Source of the DNA: Paenibacillus polymyxa
Lineage (GTDB): Bacteria; Bacillota; Bacilli; Paenibacillales; Paenibacillaceae
Length of the DNA stretch: 64,000 nt
Direction of reading: 5' to 3'
Assembly (NCBI RefSeq): GCF_018614975.1
Contig: NZ_JAGGNR010000011.1
Location: 1-64,000, forward strand
How positions within the stretch are numbered: position 1 is the first letter of the stretch; every line of letters starts with the position of its first letter. The translations under genes and the position numbers were made by a program. Positions 17,960 through 27,111 of the stretch are shown one piece after another. Under the pieces are notes generated by a model. That model saw only the letters and a program-made list of their open reading frames with translations. It did not search any database and was not told the origin of the DNA.

Positions 17960-18451
17960 ATGATTAAGTATAGATATACCATCGAATATAAAGAAGATTT
18001 CAACGAAGTTATTCTTGACTTAGGTAGGGATTCATCTTTAAAGAATGGTTATCTGATTAGTAATTCTTTGGGATCAGATATATTTGGAGACTTCGCCACG
18101 ATCCAGGAAGAGATCGGAAACTTAATCGAATTACTGATAGGGAAAATAACGTTATACGAGGGAGGAGGGAATGTGAACTTAATAAAATCTAACAAGTCTT
18201 TTACAACTTTTGAAGATATCTTTGCAGAAGAAGATGAAGAGGACAGTACATGTGAAATTGAGACGTTAGAATATATAAAGATACTATTGTTATGGGTAAA
18301 AGAGAACTTTCAATATAAAAGCCAGCAAGGCGTTATCTTGAAAGAAGAAGGGCAAGTAGCATTAGAGTGGATAAATAAAAAAATATTGAACTCTGTGAGA
18401 TTGAGAGCCAATAATCGCAAAAGATTGTTGACCATGCTAATCTTTTATTAG
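17960..18451 (+). CDS. Orphan immunity-like protein of unknown family
   Basis: A 163-aa protein with GGAG about 9 nt before ATG. The N-terminal part (MIKYRYTIEYKEDFNEVILDLG) looks like a beta-rich domain, a very acidic stretch follows (FAEEDEEDSTCEIE), and then a helical part. The last 15 residues are basic and hydrophobic (RLRANNRKRLLTMLIFY), unlike the rest, so the 3' end may be frameshifted. It closes the row of small genes behind the WXG100 toxin. Immunity function is inferred from position only. Confidence 0.6.
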   Translation: MIKYRYTIEYKEDFNEVILDLGRDSSLKNGYLISNSLGSDIFGDFATIQEEIGNLIELLIGKITLYEGGGNVNLIKSNKSFTTFEDIFAEEDEEDSTCEIETLEYIKILLLWVKENFQYKSQQGVILKEEGQVALEWINKKILNSVRLRANNRKRLLTMLIFY

Positions 18452-18616
18452 AAACGAACAATATTAAGCTTTATAAGTCTGTTGATTGTGGATAGTTTAT
18501 TCTTCAATGGGAAAGTATCTTAGTTGAAGGATCCATAAGCACATAGTAGCTCAAAAAAGTCATGTGTGTGTTGAAAACGCACATAATCTAATCTGGTGAA
18601 CTGATTTTGATCTGAA

Positions 18617-18665
18617 GACAGTTTTGTTATCGTAAAGAGCGCCAACAAAACTGTTCTCTTTTATT
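18617..18665 (+). terminator. Rho-independent terminator ending the immunity array
   Basis: The stem ACAGTTTTGTT/AACAAAACTGT (11 bp) with a 14-nt loop is followed by TCTCTTTTATTT. The flanking gap 18452-18869 holds nothing else I can support. Confidence 0.8.
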
Positions 18666-18884
18666 TGATATAACTAGTTGTTGATTCACACGTACTCTGT
18701 TATTTATTAGATGTTTGCGTGAATCAATTTCTATAGAAGCTTCTGCTAATAGTATTAATGGAAGTTATTCATTTTGGATACAAGAACACCGTTTGTCATA
18801 TTTGTCCATTTTGTGGTACGATAAGACAGTTAATCTTTTGCCTATGTTTAGAAAATTCTGTTATTCGGGGTGACCATTACAAAA

Positions 18885-19664
18885 ATGAGCAATCCATTCT
18901 TTATATCCAATACTTCAACTAAATTTAAAATAAGTTTTTCTATTGCTGGCATAATAATATTGTGGGGCTCAATTTTTGCACTAAAAAAGTACACGCCTGA
19001 TCTGAACCTTATTAAAGAACCGAGAATTCTTTACTATGCAATCCTTGTCACTCTTATATCGGCTATGGGTTCTTTATTAGGAGTAATAATGATTTTGAGT
19101 CATTTAAATTACAAAAATAAAATCAATCAATTTATATTGTTCTTGTTAATGGGCATCTTAATAGGCGTTAGTGTGTATAATAGCCTTACAAGAATTGTAC
19201 TTATAACATTGATTGTAGATGCAATTATATTTTTTATAGTAGTTATATTGTTTAAAGTATACTCGACAATTACCACTATGATTGTTACCTCTTTCATATA
19301 TTTGTTACTTGTTATGAGTAGTAGTGCATTGCTGTTTTTATTTGTCCCCAATTTCACAATTAATCTTAATAGTATACTCTATACTCTGATTACATTATTT
19401 CTAATTTTATATCGCATAGTAGGAGTATGGGTTAATCAGTTTTTTATTTCTGTTGTTATGAGTCAGAAAAAAATTAAACACGAATACACTTATGAGGTTT
19501 TAGTATCACATATCAACTTAATCTATATAGTGATTTTCATATTAATAAATTCTACTGGATTAATTTATATGCAGGGAGATTACAATTTTTACAATGTACT
19601 TAATAATTGCTTTATTACTGCTATTGCGATCAATCAGGTTAAATGGCGAAGTTTTAAATTTTGA
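18885..19664 (+). CDS. Multi-pass membrane protein of unknown function
   Basis: A 259-aa protein with about seven hydrophobic helices (for example FSIAGIIILWGSIFALK, LVTLISAMGSLLGVIMIL, FILFLLMGILIGVSVY, FIYLLLVMSSSALLFLF, LYTLITLFLILYRIVG). There is no recognisable domain or motif between them. The ATG at 18885 follows GGGGTG by 12 nt; the GTG at 18870 would add five residues but has no site. Base composition is very AT-rich, like other genes of this island. It has no obvious partner. Confidence 0.6.
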   Translation: MSNPFFISNTSTKFKISFSIAGIIILWGSIFALKKYTPDLNLIKEPRILYYAILVTLISAMGSLLGVIMILSHLNYKNKINQFILFLLMGILIGVSVYNSLTRIVLITLIVDAIIFFIVVILFKVYSTITTMIVTSFIYLLLVMSSSALLFLFVPNFTINLNSILYTLITLFLILYRIVGVWVNQFFISVVMSQKKIKHEYTYEVLVSHINLIYIVIFILINSTGLIYMQGDYNFYNVLNNCFITAIAINQVKWRSFKF

Positions 19665-19824
19665 TTTCATTAGCTGTGTACACAGCATATTACGTTAACT
19701 GAAAGAACGCCTTAAAGCTTTGTAAGAAATTCATTCGCAACGTCCTGTTTATTGAAAAAAATATGTAATAATTGGAATGTGTTTCTTCTCAATATTTGAG
19801 GCAGATAATATATGAGGTGTTAAT

Positions 19825-20916
19825 GTGAGCGAAGATATTAGTATGAATAAAGAGATGGAAAAGAAACTAGACAATTTAACGCAACTTTTTTTGGAACAGT
19901 ATAGAGACCAACAAGAATATCTTAATAAATATTATCCTACTGATATTCCTAATGATCTATGTAATCATGCATTTATACAAGGAATTAAGTTTGAGAATAG
20001 TTTCTCGCCTAAAGTTTATGACTTTGTTCAGATAATGAAATGTGATGATGAAGAGCTATTCATATGGACTCATTCAAAAGATACAGACACCGCGTTAGTC
20101 TCAATGGTATCGAGTAATGTGAAGAATAAAAACTTCTGGAAGAATATTGGAGTTGTTATTCAGCTTGCTTATTCTTACTCAAGAGACTTTGAGCACACAA
20201 TGGATTTAAAATATAGATGGTGCTATTATTTTAATCCTAATAAATCATTATATGAACATGAATTATTTCGGGACTCTGATAAATTTGGGCTATTAAATGG
20301 TACTATCTTGAAGCTTACTGAACTATGTGATTTATCCCCAGTTATGGAGTTGTTATTAAGAGATGATAAGGCATTTACTGCTATGAGTATTTTTTATTCT
20401 TCAATGAAAATTCATTATTGTTGTTTGATATGTGAGTTGGAAAAATATCCGTTTAGGAAGCATGCAAGTCATGAACCTGATATATGGGAACAAGCGAATG
20501 TAATTTCTGTTTACGAAACTGCAATCGTCCAAGCGTGTAGATGTGTCGAGGCCTTAATTGGAAAACCACCAAATAAGGAAAAGAAAGGTCGATTTTCAGA
20601 ACATAAACAAATGTGGGTTGATCAGTTTGGTATAAATCCAGAGGATTTATACCAAAAATCTGGTACAACATACATTGATTTTTACTATTATTTATTTGAG
20701 CTTAGAAACACTGCAGCACATAGTTATGGAACAATACCCTTTGGTCTTGAAAGGAAGCAAGCTGTAGATGCACAGTGCTTTGCTTCATTATTACTTGATG
20801 GGTATGTCATGAAACATGTCATTCAAGAGAAAGAAGCGATTAAAAAATTAAGCATTAATCAAAGTATAATAGAGAAAGTCAATGAGACAATGAATACATC
20901 TAAAACGTCTGAATAA
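19825..20916 (+). CDS. HEPN-motif protein, possible RNase/abortive-infection factor
   Basis: A 363-aa soluble protein starting at GTG, with GAGGTG 5 nt upstream. The N-terminal ~220 residues are of unknown fold. Near residue 295 the segment YLFELRNTAAHSYG contains RNTAAH, the R-x4-H motif of HEPN ribonucleases, set in a helical region (YETAIVQACRCVEALIG before it). HEPN proteins cut RNA in toxin-antitoxin and phage-defence systems; ApeA-type proteins have a similar RNxxAHS motif. No antitoxin (MNT) gene is adjacent. A non-toxic HEPN protein is possible, and only the motif supports the call. Confidence 0.6.
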   Translation: MSEDISMNKEMEKKLDNLTQLFLEQYRDQQEYLNKYYPTDIPNDLCNHAFIQGIKFENSFSPKVYDFVQIMKCDDEELFIWTHSKDTDTALVSMVSSNVKNKNFWKNIGVVIQLAYSYSRDFEHTMDLKYRWCYYFNPNKSLYEHELFRDSDKFGLLNGTILKLTELCDLSPVMELLLRDDKAFTAMSIFYSSMKIHYCCLICELEKYPFRKHASHEPDIWEQANVISVYETAIVQACRCVEALIGKPPNKEKKGRFSEHKQMWVDQFGINPEDLYQKSGTTYIDFYYYLFELRNTAAHSYGTIPFGLERKQAVDAQCFASLLLDGYVMKHVIQEKEAIKKLSINQSIIEKVNETMNTSKTSE

Positions 20917-21274
20917 ATTCCGAAGCATTAAAATTATGGGTCGACGTCCTGTTTTAACTCTAGGGAGAAGGTGTTCCAGAATCTAGGCCCTGGTTCGCAA
21001 GATGCAAATAACATAGAAGTGGAATCATCTCACAACCCTGTGAGGCAAGTCCGTCGGACCCGGCGCGTACGTGCCTTAATCCTTTCAAGTTCGTAGATAA
21101 GAACGTTATCTGAAACAAAATAGAGAAATGAACAGCTTACTATTAATTTAAGAAGGCAAAAAGATGGTTGCAGAGTAATTAAAAAATAGAATTAGAATTC
21201 CACACTAAATAGTGGTAGAAATTGCTGTAATGTTATCACATAATCTATTGAGCTTAGATGAGCGGTTAAAACGG
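20917..21274. other. Intergenic region with short palindromes
   Basis: A gap of about 360 nt before the decayed WXG100 gene. Around 21049-21074 there are two short palindromes (GTCCGTCGGAC and GGCGCGTACGTGCC) more GC-rich than their surroundings. They resemble recombination scars or a structured RNA fragment, but I can assign no function. Confidence 0.3.
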
Positions 21275-21935
21275 ATGAGCACAATCAAATTTACACCTGA
21301 TCAACTACATCATGCATCGAATCGGCTGGATCAGGCAAGACAACGGTTGGAGCATATTTGCATTGAACTGACGCGACAGATCATATTCATTCAGATGATG
21401 TGGATGACGCAGGAGCGAGTTTACTGTGAGTTTGAGCAGTCGCGCCCTGTACTGGATAAAGGATTGGAGGGCATGGTGGGCGCCTCCAAGGAACTCAAGG
21501 ATATCGCAACCCGTTTCGAGCAAGCCGGTGCTCGTTAGGTTAGTTTAAGTAGTGCAGTGCAACGATGGTCGCTGGCGTGATGGCTGTAACTGTAAAGTCG
21601 ACAGGGGAGGTCGATGCAGAATCAGGTGGTAAGGGGTATTGAATGTCGTATAAATCTGTACTCGGTGGCTGGTTGCCTGTGAATGAGAAAGTTTTAACAA
21701 TGGATCAGGTTGCCCTTTAGGCTTAGAAGCGAGATAAAGGCAATCTGGATATAAATGGCATGCAAGTAGTGAATGCAGAACTGCCGGGGGAAAATAACTT
21801 TGAGTTCCAGATCCATTCACAAGCGAGCCTGAGTCTAATTCGTATGCTCAAACAATGCTTGCTTCTCTCAAGCTAAGTCAGGTTCATGGATCTTCAGGGG
21901 ATATGCGGGAATATGCCGGGTGGCGAGAATAAAAA
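21275..21935 (+). pseudogene. Decayed paralogue of the WXG100-like toxin
   Basis: The first ~88 codons stay open and match the toxin at 14172 (STIKFTPDQLHHASNRLDQA, KELKDIATRFEQA). Two residues of the WMG turn region are altered (WMTQ) and there is a stop at 21536-21538. Downstream the DNA still resembles the linker of the intact gene, up to the counterpart of MPGG (ATATGCCGGGTGG near 21912), but with several stops and indels. The nuclease tip and any immunity gene are missing; the Mrr/STAND gene lies there instead on the other strand. Confidence 0.8.
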
Positions 21936-21953
21936 ATAATATTGATATTGCAA

Positions 21954-21990
21954 ATGACGGATTATCTAATTTAATTTGATAATCCGTCAT
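21954..21990 (-). terminator. Perfect 13-bp stem-loop after the STAND gene
   Basis: ATGACGGATTATC and GATAATCCGTCAT form a perfect 13-bp stem with an 11-nt AT-rich loop. It starts 16 nt past the stop codon of the minus-strand STAND gene. A U-run lies before rather than after the stem, so it may protect the 3' end instead of being a classic terminator. Confidence 0.45.
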
Positions 21991-22005
21991 GAAAAAAATA
22001 TCATA

Positions 22006-24351
22006 TTATTTAATTTCGCGTTCAAAAATAGCTTCAACCTCAGAGAAAGTTAACCCACCTGAACGACTGTAGTTATACTCATCATCTACATCTTTAAAAT
22101 AAGAATCAATTACACTTTCTAAATCATTGTTGCTAAGATCAAATGAAGCCGGAAGGGTAATAAGATCAGTTATACTGCTGTCTAATAAGGATAGTTTTTC
22201 TTGTATCTCTTTTTCAATGTCATCAGTTATTTTTTTTTCTAGAGTCGCCACTATAGCATCTTTATCAAGATCTACTTCTTCATGATCTCTAAAATAGTAG
22301 ACTTTAGTATTCTCCTCAAGTAACTTTTCAATTTCTCTATTATCGCAGTAGCTTGATACATCTATATCCTCTACATATGATAGTATTGCATCAATCAGTG
22401 TTTCTTCAAATAAAGAATCCGACCATGATAAGTCTAAATCGTTTTTTGAATAAAAATTATTTAGTAGGTTTATTGTAAAAATCGACTCATCTAAATCTAA
22501 ATGGTGTAATAAATTTCGAATATCATTTTCTTCTTCGATGAATTCATTGACACAGTAGTATGAATATAATTCTTCATCAAGCAAATACTCTAATACCTCT
22601 GGATGAGATAACCATTCTTTTTCTGAATAATTAAAACAGTAGGAATTACTTAAATAATTAAAAATGATTTGCTTGTAGTTATTATTTTTTATTTTAAATC
22701 GGCAAATAAAGGATGTTAGAAAATAGTTTTTCTCTTTTTCAGTAACAAAATCAATCTCCGTTATTTTTTCATTAATGATAAGTTGGGAATATACACCAGG
22801 TAAATCTTCCTTTGAATAACATCGTTCAAACTGTTTAAAATTACAAATTGAATTGCGTACTTCATTTAATTCCAATCTATTATTTACGAAAACTTGTTTT
22901 AAATAATCATTAACAGAAGGGTTTATTACTCCAATATATCTTTTCCCTTTATAATCAATAACATTTATAATAGACTGGTTTAAACGTGATAAAACAAGAT
23001 CAAAGTTATCTCTAGTATAATCCATATTTTTCATTCTTAACAAACGATTCTCAAAGCACTTCTTCAATACGTCATATTCGATAGTGGTATCGGTTAAAGA
23101 ATATAGTACAATTAAGAAAGCTCTATCGACTTCTTGGAGTCGTCGGTCAAATTCATTTTTCCATATATCATTTGGATTTTGTAAATTAGTATAAATAAAT
23201 TCAAAATATTTCAGAGGATTTAATTTCAAATAATTATCAGGATAAGTTACATACTCGATAATACGAGGTGTGTAATTGTTGTGATTAACAATCTTTAGAT
23301 AATTTTTATTAGCTTTAATGTCATTATAGTAATCAACGGGAATACTTTTGTGGGTTAAATGGTTGTAAAATATTTTTGCTTTCTCTAAAGGACTTATTTC
23401 ATCCATATTTATAGTGAAATTCCTTATTTTTCTTTGTTGAAAGAAATTGTTGAAATCAATAGATCGTTCTTTTGCTTCATTGAATATAGTAATCCTTGAA
23501 TTTAAAATAAGCTTTTTATTATTTGATAGTTTTACAAATTTTATTAAGGAAAGTAATTCGTTTTCTTGAGTTTGCTTCATATTGAAATAATGTTGGCCGA
23601 GGCAATCATCTAATAATACAATTTCTTTGGAAGTTTTTTCACTCGATAGTGATTTTTTTATATCATTAATGTCTCCATTGGTTGTATATCTTACCCTATA
23701 ACCTTGGGTAGCATAGTACAAAACAATCATTTTCGATGTAATTGTTTTACCAACCCCCGGTCCTCCTGTTATCATAAGTAATCCACTTTTATCCAAATGT
23801 TCTATGCAGTGTTCATAAGCTTTAGTTTGAACAAAAAAATTACATTCTTCTTCTATATCACTAAGGAGTGTTTCACAATCAATAAATATATTTTGGTTAT
23901 AAATCTCGTCTAAAATTTTCGATGCGTACAACCATAACTTGTAATGCTTTCTTACAATATCGGAATTCTCTGGTTTTTGTAGAAATTCGTCAATTTCTTT
24001 TAATGTAATGATATTTTGATCCGTTAGCATAAAATCAGAAAACATACTATATATTTCTCTGGTATTTCCTTCAGTAAGTTGCATTCCACAACAGATATAG
24101 TACTGAGAAGGTTTCCATTTATGGACATTGTCAATTTCCTTTTTTAAGGAAGTACGAAGGTTAGGAAACTTGCTTCCAATGTAATGTTTAACCTGTATAA
24201 TAATGTTATGGTTATAAATATTATCTGTTAGATCAATGCCGCCATCTCTACCTTTGGAAAATAATCGCAAGCGTGTTGAGAGTTTTTTCTCCATTACATC
24301 TTTACACAGTTCTTCGAATTCAACATCGTTTAGATTTGCATAATTAAACAC
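22006..24351 (-). CDS. Mrr-type nuclease fused to STAND (nSTAND3-like) NTPase, likely antiphage protein
   Basis: A 781-aa cytoplasmic protein. Residues 1-~110 form a restriction-endonuclease-like (Mrr/PD-(D/E)XK) domain: KGRDGGIDL near 33-41 and IIIQVKHY near 50-57 supply the D-x(n)-QxK catalytic pattern. Residues ~165-420 form a P-loop NTPase with Walker A GGPGVGKT (about 196-203) and Walker B IVLLDDCLG (about 240), plus an LNSR-type sensor segment (KLILNSRI). This order matches proteins now annotated as nSTAND3-domain NTPases. The remaining ~350 residues are helical and acidic and probably act as sensor. STAND ATPases with nuclease effectors sense phage proteins and degrade DNA (known for Avs). 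The gene is AT-rich, stands alone, and replaces the lost end of a toxin gene, all signs of an acquired defence island. Confidence 0.82.
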   Translation of the reverse strand: MFNYANLNDVEFEELCKDVMEKKLSTRLRLFSKGRDGGIDLTDNIYNHNIIIQVKHYIGSKFPNLRTSLKKEIDNVHKWKPSQYYICCGMQLTEGNTREIYSMFSDFMLTDQNIITLKEIDEFLQKPENSDIVRKHYKLWLYASKILDEIYNQNIFIDCETLLSDIEEECNFFVQTKAYEHCIEHLDKSGLLMITGGPGVGKTITSKMIVLYYATQGYRVRYTTNGDINDIKKSLSSEKTSKEIVLLDDCLGQHYFNMKQTQENELLSLIKFVKLSNNKKLILNSRITIFNEAKERSIDFNNFFQQRKIRNFTINMDEISPLEKAKIFYNHLTHKSIPVDYYNDIKANKNYLKIVNHNNYTPRIIEYVTYPDNYLKLNPLKYFEFIYTNLQNPNDIWKNEFDRRLQEVDRAFLIVLYSLTDTTIEYDVLKKCFENRLLRMKNMDYTRDNFDLVLSRLNQSIINVIDYKGKRYIGVINPSVNDYLKQVFVNNRLELNEVRNSICNFKQFERCYSKEDLPGVYSQLIINEKITEIDFVTEKEKNYFLTSFICRFKIKNNNYKQIIFNYLSNSYCFNYSEKEWLSHPEVLEYLLDEELYSYYCVNEFIEEENDIRNLLHHLDLDESIFTINLLNNFYSKNDLDLSWSDSLFEETLIDAILSYVEDIDVSSYCDNREIEKLLEENTKVYYFRDHEEVDLDKDAIVATLEKKITDDIEKEIQEKLSLLDSSITDLITLPASFDLSNNDLESVIDSYFKDVDDEYNYSRSGGLTFSEVEAIFEREIK

Positions 24352-24634
24352 AACATCACCCTTTTTTTATTATGTACATTTAACTCTAATTTCTTAAAAA
24401 TTCCTTACTGTCTAATTATAGCCTAAAGCTTGAATAAAGAGCATATTTTAGTGTGTTTTCAGTGCAAACTATTTCTGTTTTATTAGCTAATTGTAAATTT
24501 CACTACAGAGCTTCTACAGATATATGGTAATTATAACTATTAATTCACCTCATACAATCGATTTAGCGCATTTTCCGCTAAATTCTCATCCCGCCTCATC
24601 TCTTGATGTACAATCTTTCTGAGGTGACTATAGC

Positions 24635-24916
24635 ATGAAGGATAATATGTCAAACCTGATCGAAGATTTGTTTCACGGAAACTTGCGTTTGGACGAGTCG
24701 ATTCAACCTAAACAAGCCGAGTATCGCGAAATTAACAGTCAAATATCGGACATCATGCAAAATTACAAAGCAATGCTTCCAGACGCAGAATACGATGCTT
24801 TGGAGCAACTGACCGATTTGATCGGACGGTCCACATCCATGTACGTGGAAGCGGCGTTTGAGCAGGGTTTTCGCACAGGTGGCAGACTCATTATTGAGAT
24901 TTTACGCAAAGGTTGA
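24635..24916 (+). CDS. DUF6809 family small protein
   Basis: A 93-aa helical, cytoplasmic protein with GAGGTGA 7 nt before ATG. The pattern LIEDLFHGNLRLDE near the N-terminus and YVEAAFEQGFRTGGRLIIEIL at the C-terminus is that of the DUF6809 family, common in Firmicutes and of unknown function. It stands alone; the next gene is convergent and shares a terminator with it. Nothing in the upstream gap 24352-24634 beyond AT-rich sequence. Confidence 0.8.
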   Translation: MKDNMSNLIEDLFHGNLRLDESIQPKQAEYREINSQISDIMQNYKAMLPDAEYDALEQLTDLIGRSTSMYVEAAFEQGFRTGGRLIIEILRKG

Positions 24917-25020
24917 GCATGAGCGTCTATCCATCTAGAACCCATATCAGCAGACTGTTCAGCTCAGCCGAATTTAACAGAACACAACGTAATTCGACCC
25001 AAATCACCTCCGTCGAATCT

Positions 25021-25080
25021 CAAAAATCCCCTTCTCCAAAACCGCCATTAAGGACGGTGGTGGGGAAGGGGATTTCTTAA
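25021..25080. terminator. Bidirectional terminator between DUF6809 gene and pectate lyase
   Basis: A long stem pairs AAAATCCCCTTC with GAAGGGGATTT and contains an inner ACCGCC/GGTGGT stem. On the minus strand the tail is ATTTTTGAG; on the plus strand it is ATTTCTTAAAC. It lies 10 nt past the pectate lyase stop codon. Confidence 0.8.
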
Positions 25081-25089
25081 ACTATTATA

Positions 25090-26469
25090 TTACCGCGCCC
25101 CAATATTCGTACCCGATGGCGTACCTGAGCCAATCAGATCACTACCACCCGCAAGCTTCAGGAAATTACCCAAAACAGGCGTTCCGTCCGCGCTACGCGT
25201 TACCGAAGGCACGAGGGAGACAAAGTCGGCTGCGCTGGCGAGCAGGCCTTTGGCGTTCTCGCTTTTTTTGTTTTTCCACCAGACGTTAGTGCTGCTGACG
25301 TCAGTCCCGCTTGTTTTGTCACTGGCGCCGCCTTGGAAGGAAAGGTTGTTGGTGAAGATGTGGGTGCCTACATCAAAGGCAAAGTTGCTTTGCCCGTTGT
25401 TCCAGGAGGTATTATTTTTCATCTGGATCGAACCTGGATTGCTGTTGTAGGTGAAGCCATGCTTTTTATTATTAAAAGCAATATTGTTCTCAACGATATG
25501 ATTCACTGCAATCTTCTCACCGCCAAGCTTAAAGCCGTTGCCATCGCTGTTGGAGGTGGAGGTACCGTCTGACGTTGCACCGTTGGCGTAGGCGATGCTG
25601 TTACGGATCGTGACCGCGCCGATGGCGCCTGTATCCGTTTTGCTATAGAGATCCCAGCCATCGTCCACGTTATAGGCCGCAATACAACCATCGAAGACGT
25701 TGCCCGGGCCTACGGTCAGTTTGGCCGCAAAACCATCTGCATCCTCGCCGTCATCCGGGTCATAGTTGTTGTGGGAGTAGGAACGAATGACTTCGTTATA
25801 AGCAGGCCATTCAGTCTTGGCGGCGGTGGAAGCATAACGTCCCATTTGAATCCCCGTATCCCGATTGTGATGAGCCTCGATCTGCTCCAGGCGGTTGTAG
25901 CTGCCACCGATAAAGATTCCGTTGTCACCCGCACCTTTCACCTCAAGACCTTTGACGAACCAGTAGTCTCCGAACATTTGCAGTCCACGATTGGTGGAAG
26001 CGAAGGCTTGAGCGGAGAAATCAAGGACCGGTTTTTCCGATCCATAAGCCACCAGATTTTTACGTTGTGAGGAGGTGCCGCTGTTACCACGTTCAATGGT
26101 AATGGTCTGCGAGAAGCTGTAGGTTCCGCCGCGTAGATAGATCGTTTTGCCCGGTGCGATCTGGGTTAATGCGTTAGCGAGTGACGTAGGGCTGTTGATG
26201 GTGCCCGGATTGCTGGCTGAGCCGTTAGGCGCGACATAGAGATCACCCACAGCAAGTGTCACACTTGAGGTGGCAGCTGCTTCTGATGGGTTATTTTGCA
26301 AGCTACTCTCGATCAGTTCTGCCGCACCAACCGACCCACCACCAATCAATAAAAGAGGAAACGCAGCACTCAGACAGATCAGGGCCATTTTTGATTTGAG
26401 GGAACGTTCCTTCAGGGAATGTACAGATCGTGCAGACACATGAGTAGATGTGGATGGGAATAATTTCAT
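25090..26469 (-). CDS. Secreted pectate lyase, right-handed beta-helix (PL9-like)
   Basis: A 459-aa exported enzyme expected to cleave polygalacturonate by beta-elimination. A basic, longer-than-usual N-terminus precedes the hydrophobic core of the signal peptide (MALICLSAAFPLLLIGGGSVGAA, about residues 28-50). The mature part opens with YVAPNGSASNPGT and GKTIYLRGGTYSF, then parallel beta-helix coils. These include YNRLEQIEAHHNRDTGIQMG, the calcium-site-type DPDDGEDADGFAAKL near residue 240, and NVDDGWDLYSK, hallmark segments of PL9 lyases (DG-x-D and NxxDGWDLY). AAGGAGG lies 7 nt before the ATG. A cre site about 130 nt upstream suggests carbon catabolite repression. Confidence 0.9.
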   Translation of the reverse strand: MKLFPSTSTHVSARSVHSLKERSLKSKMALICLSAAFPLLLIGGGSVGAAELIESSLQNNPSEAAATSSVTLAVGDLYVAPNGSASNPGTINSPTSLANALTQIAPGKTIYLRGGTYSFSQTITIERGNSGTSSQRKNLVAYGSEKPVLDFSAQAFASTNRGLQMFGDYWFVKGLEVKGAGDNGIFIGGSYNRLEQIEAHHNRDTGIQMGRYASTAAKTEWPAYNEVIRSYSHNNYDPDDGEDADGFAAKLTVGPGNVFDGCIAAYNVDDGWDLYSKTDTGAIGAVTIRNSIAYANGATSDGTSTSNSDGNGFKLGGEKIAVNHIVENNIAFNNKKHGFTYNSNPGSIQMKNNTSWNNGQSNFAFDVGTHIFTNNLSFQGGASDKTSGTDVSSTNVWWKNKKSENAKGLLASAADFVSLVPSVTRSADGTPVLGNFLKLAGGSDLIGSGTPSGTNIGAR

Positions 26470-26574
26470 TAATAGACCTCCTTGGTTAATGGAAAATAGA
26501 ATGCGTGAGCTGTTGCGGTATGCCGTACAGATGCATCAATGAAGGAGCTCATTGCGATGGGATGATTACTCTCT

Positions 26575-26605
26575 GTACAGCATAGTTTTATGGTAAATGT
26601 TGTAA
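26575..26605 (-). promoter_or_regulatory. Putative promoter of the pectate lyase gene
   Basis: On the minus strand TTTACA, 16 nt and TATGCT form a sigma-A-like pair. The -35 box lies inside the cre site, which fits blocking of RNA polymerase by CcpA. This is by eye only; the start point is not known. Confidence 0.4.
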
Positions 26606-26614
26606 ACGTTATCT
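26600..26614 (-). promoter_or_regulatory. cre site (CcpA operator) upstream of pectate lyase
   Basis: TTGTAAACGTTATCT on the plus strand fits the Bacillales consensus WTGNAANCGNWNNCW at every fixed position. It lies about 130 nt before the pectate lyase start and overlaps its putative -35 box, the usual place for glucose repression of plant-polymer enzymes. Confidence 0.7.
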
Positions 26615-26914
26615 TCAATAATCATTTGATCAGATGGGTCTAGACACAGGCAGTTAGGCGTAGTCGCTCCCAGTGCCTGGAGTTTCACAGGTTACGTGTA
26701 ATCCTGACATTGGCTGGTAGCCCTGATTTAACGATGAATCATCTGAAATGAACCTAGAGATGCACGCTTTTACAACCCTAAAGGCACGAGACTCACCCTC
26801 AATCCACCCAAATGAACTTCGCATTTTCCAAAAAAAGAGCAGCACGCATTCAATAGGGGGAGCGTAATCATAATCTGTGCCCTCTATCGAAATGATGGGG
26901 CAATCAACGCATAA

Positions 26915-26962
26915 CAAAAAGCCCCATAGCGGCTGCCAGAGGCAACGAGACTATTGGGGCGA
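26915..26962 (-). terminator. Terminator downstream of catalase
   Basis: GCCCCAATAG and CTATGGGGC pair on the minus strand (one mismatch) around a 21-nt loop and are followed by TTTTTGTTAT. It lies about 150 nt past the catalase stop. The intervening 26963-27111 shows no gene. Confidence 0.75.
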
Positions 26963-27111
26963 TGTTGAAGTGGCATTATCTGATCATTGTAGGCACTGTC
27001 CTGCATGGCAAGGCTCATCGAATCAAGCGATGTGCTCTATTAAACCAGCGCTGGGACTTATCGATCCGAACAATCTCATGCATAGGCCAGAGTTCTACAA
27101 CGCTGTCCACC

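Noticed and set aside
21041-21080. Palindromes as an attachment site or integron-like element
   Set aside because: No integrase, no second copy at the other end of the island, and the palindromes are short.
26654-26917. 87-aa minus-strand open frame between pectate lyase and catalase
   Set aside because: No ribosome binding site seen, no recognisable composition, and it overlaps the catalase terminator region.
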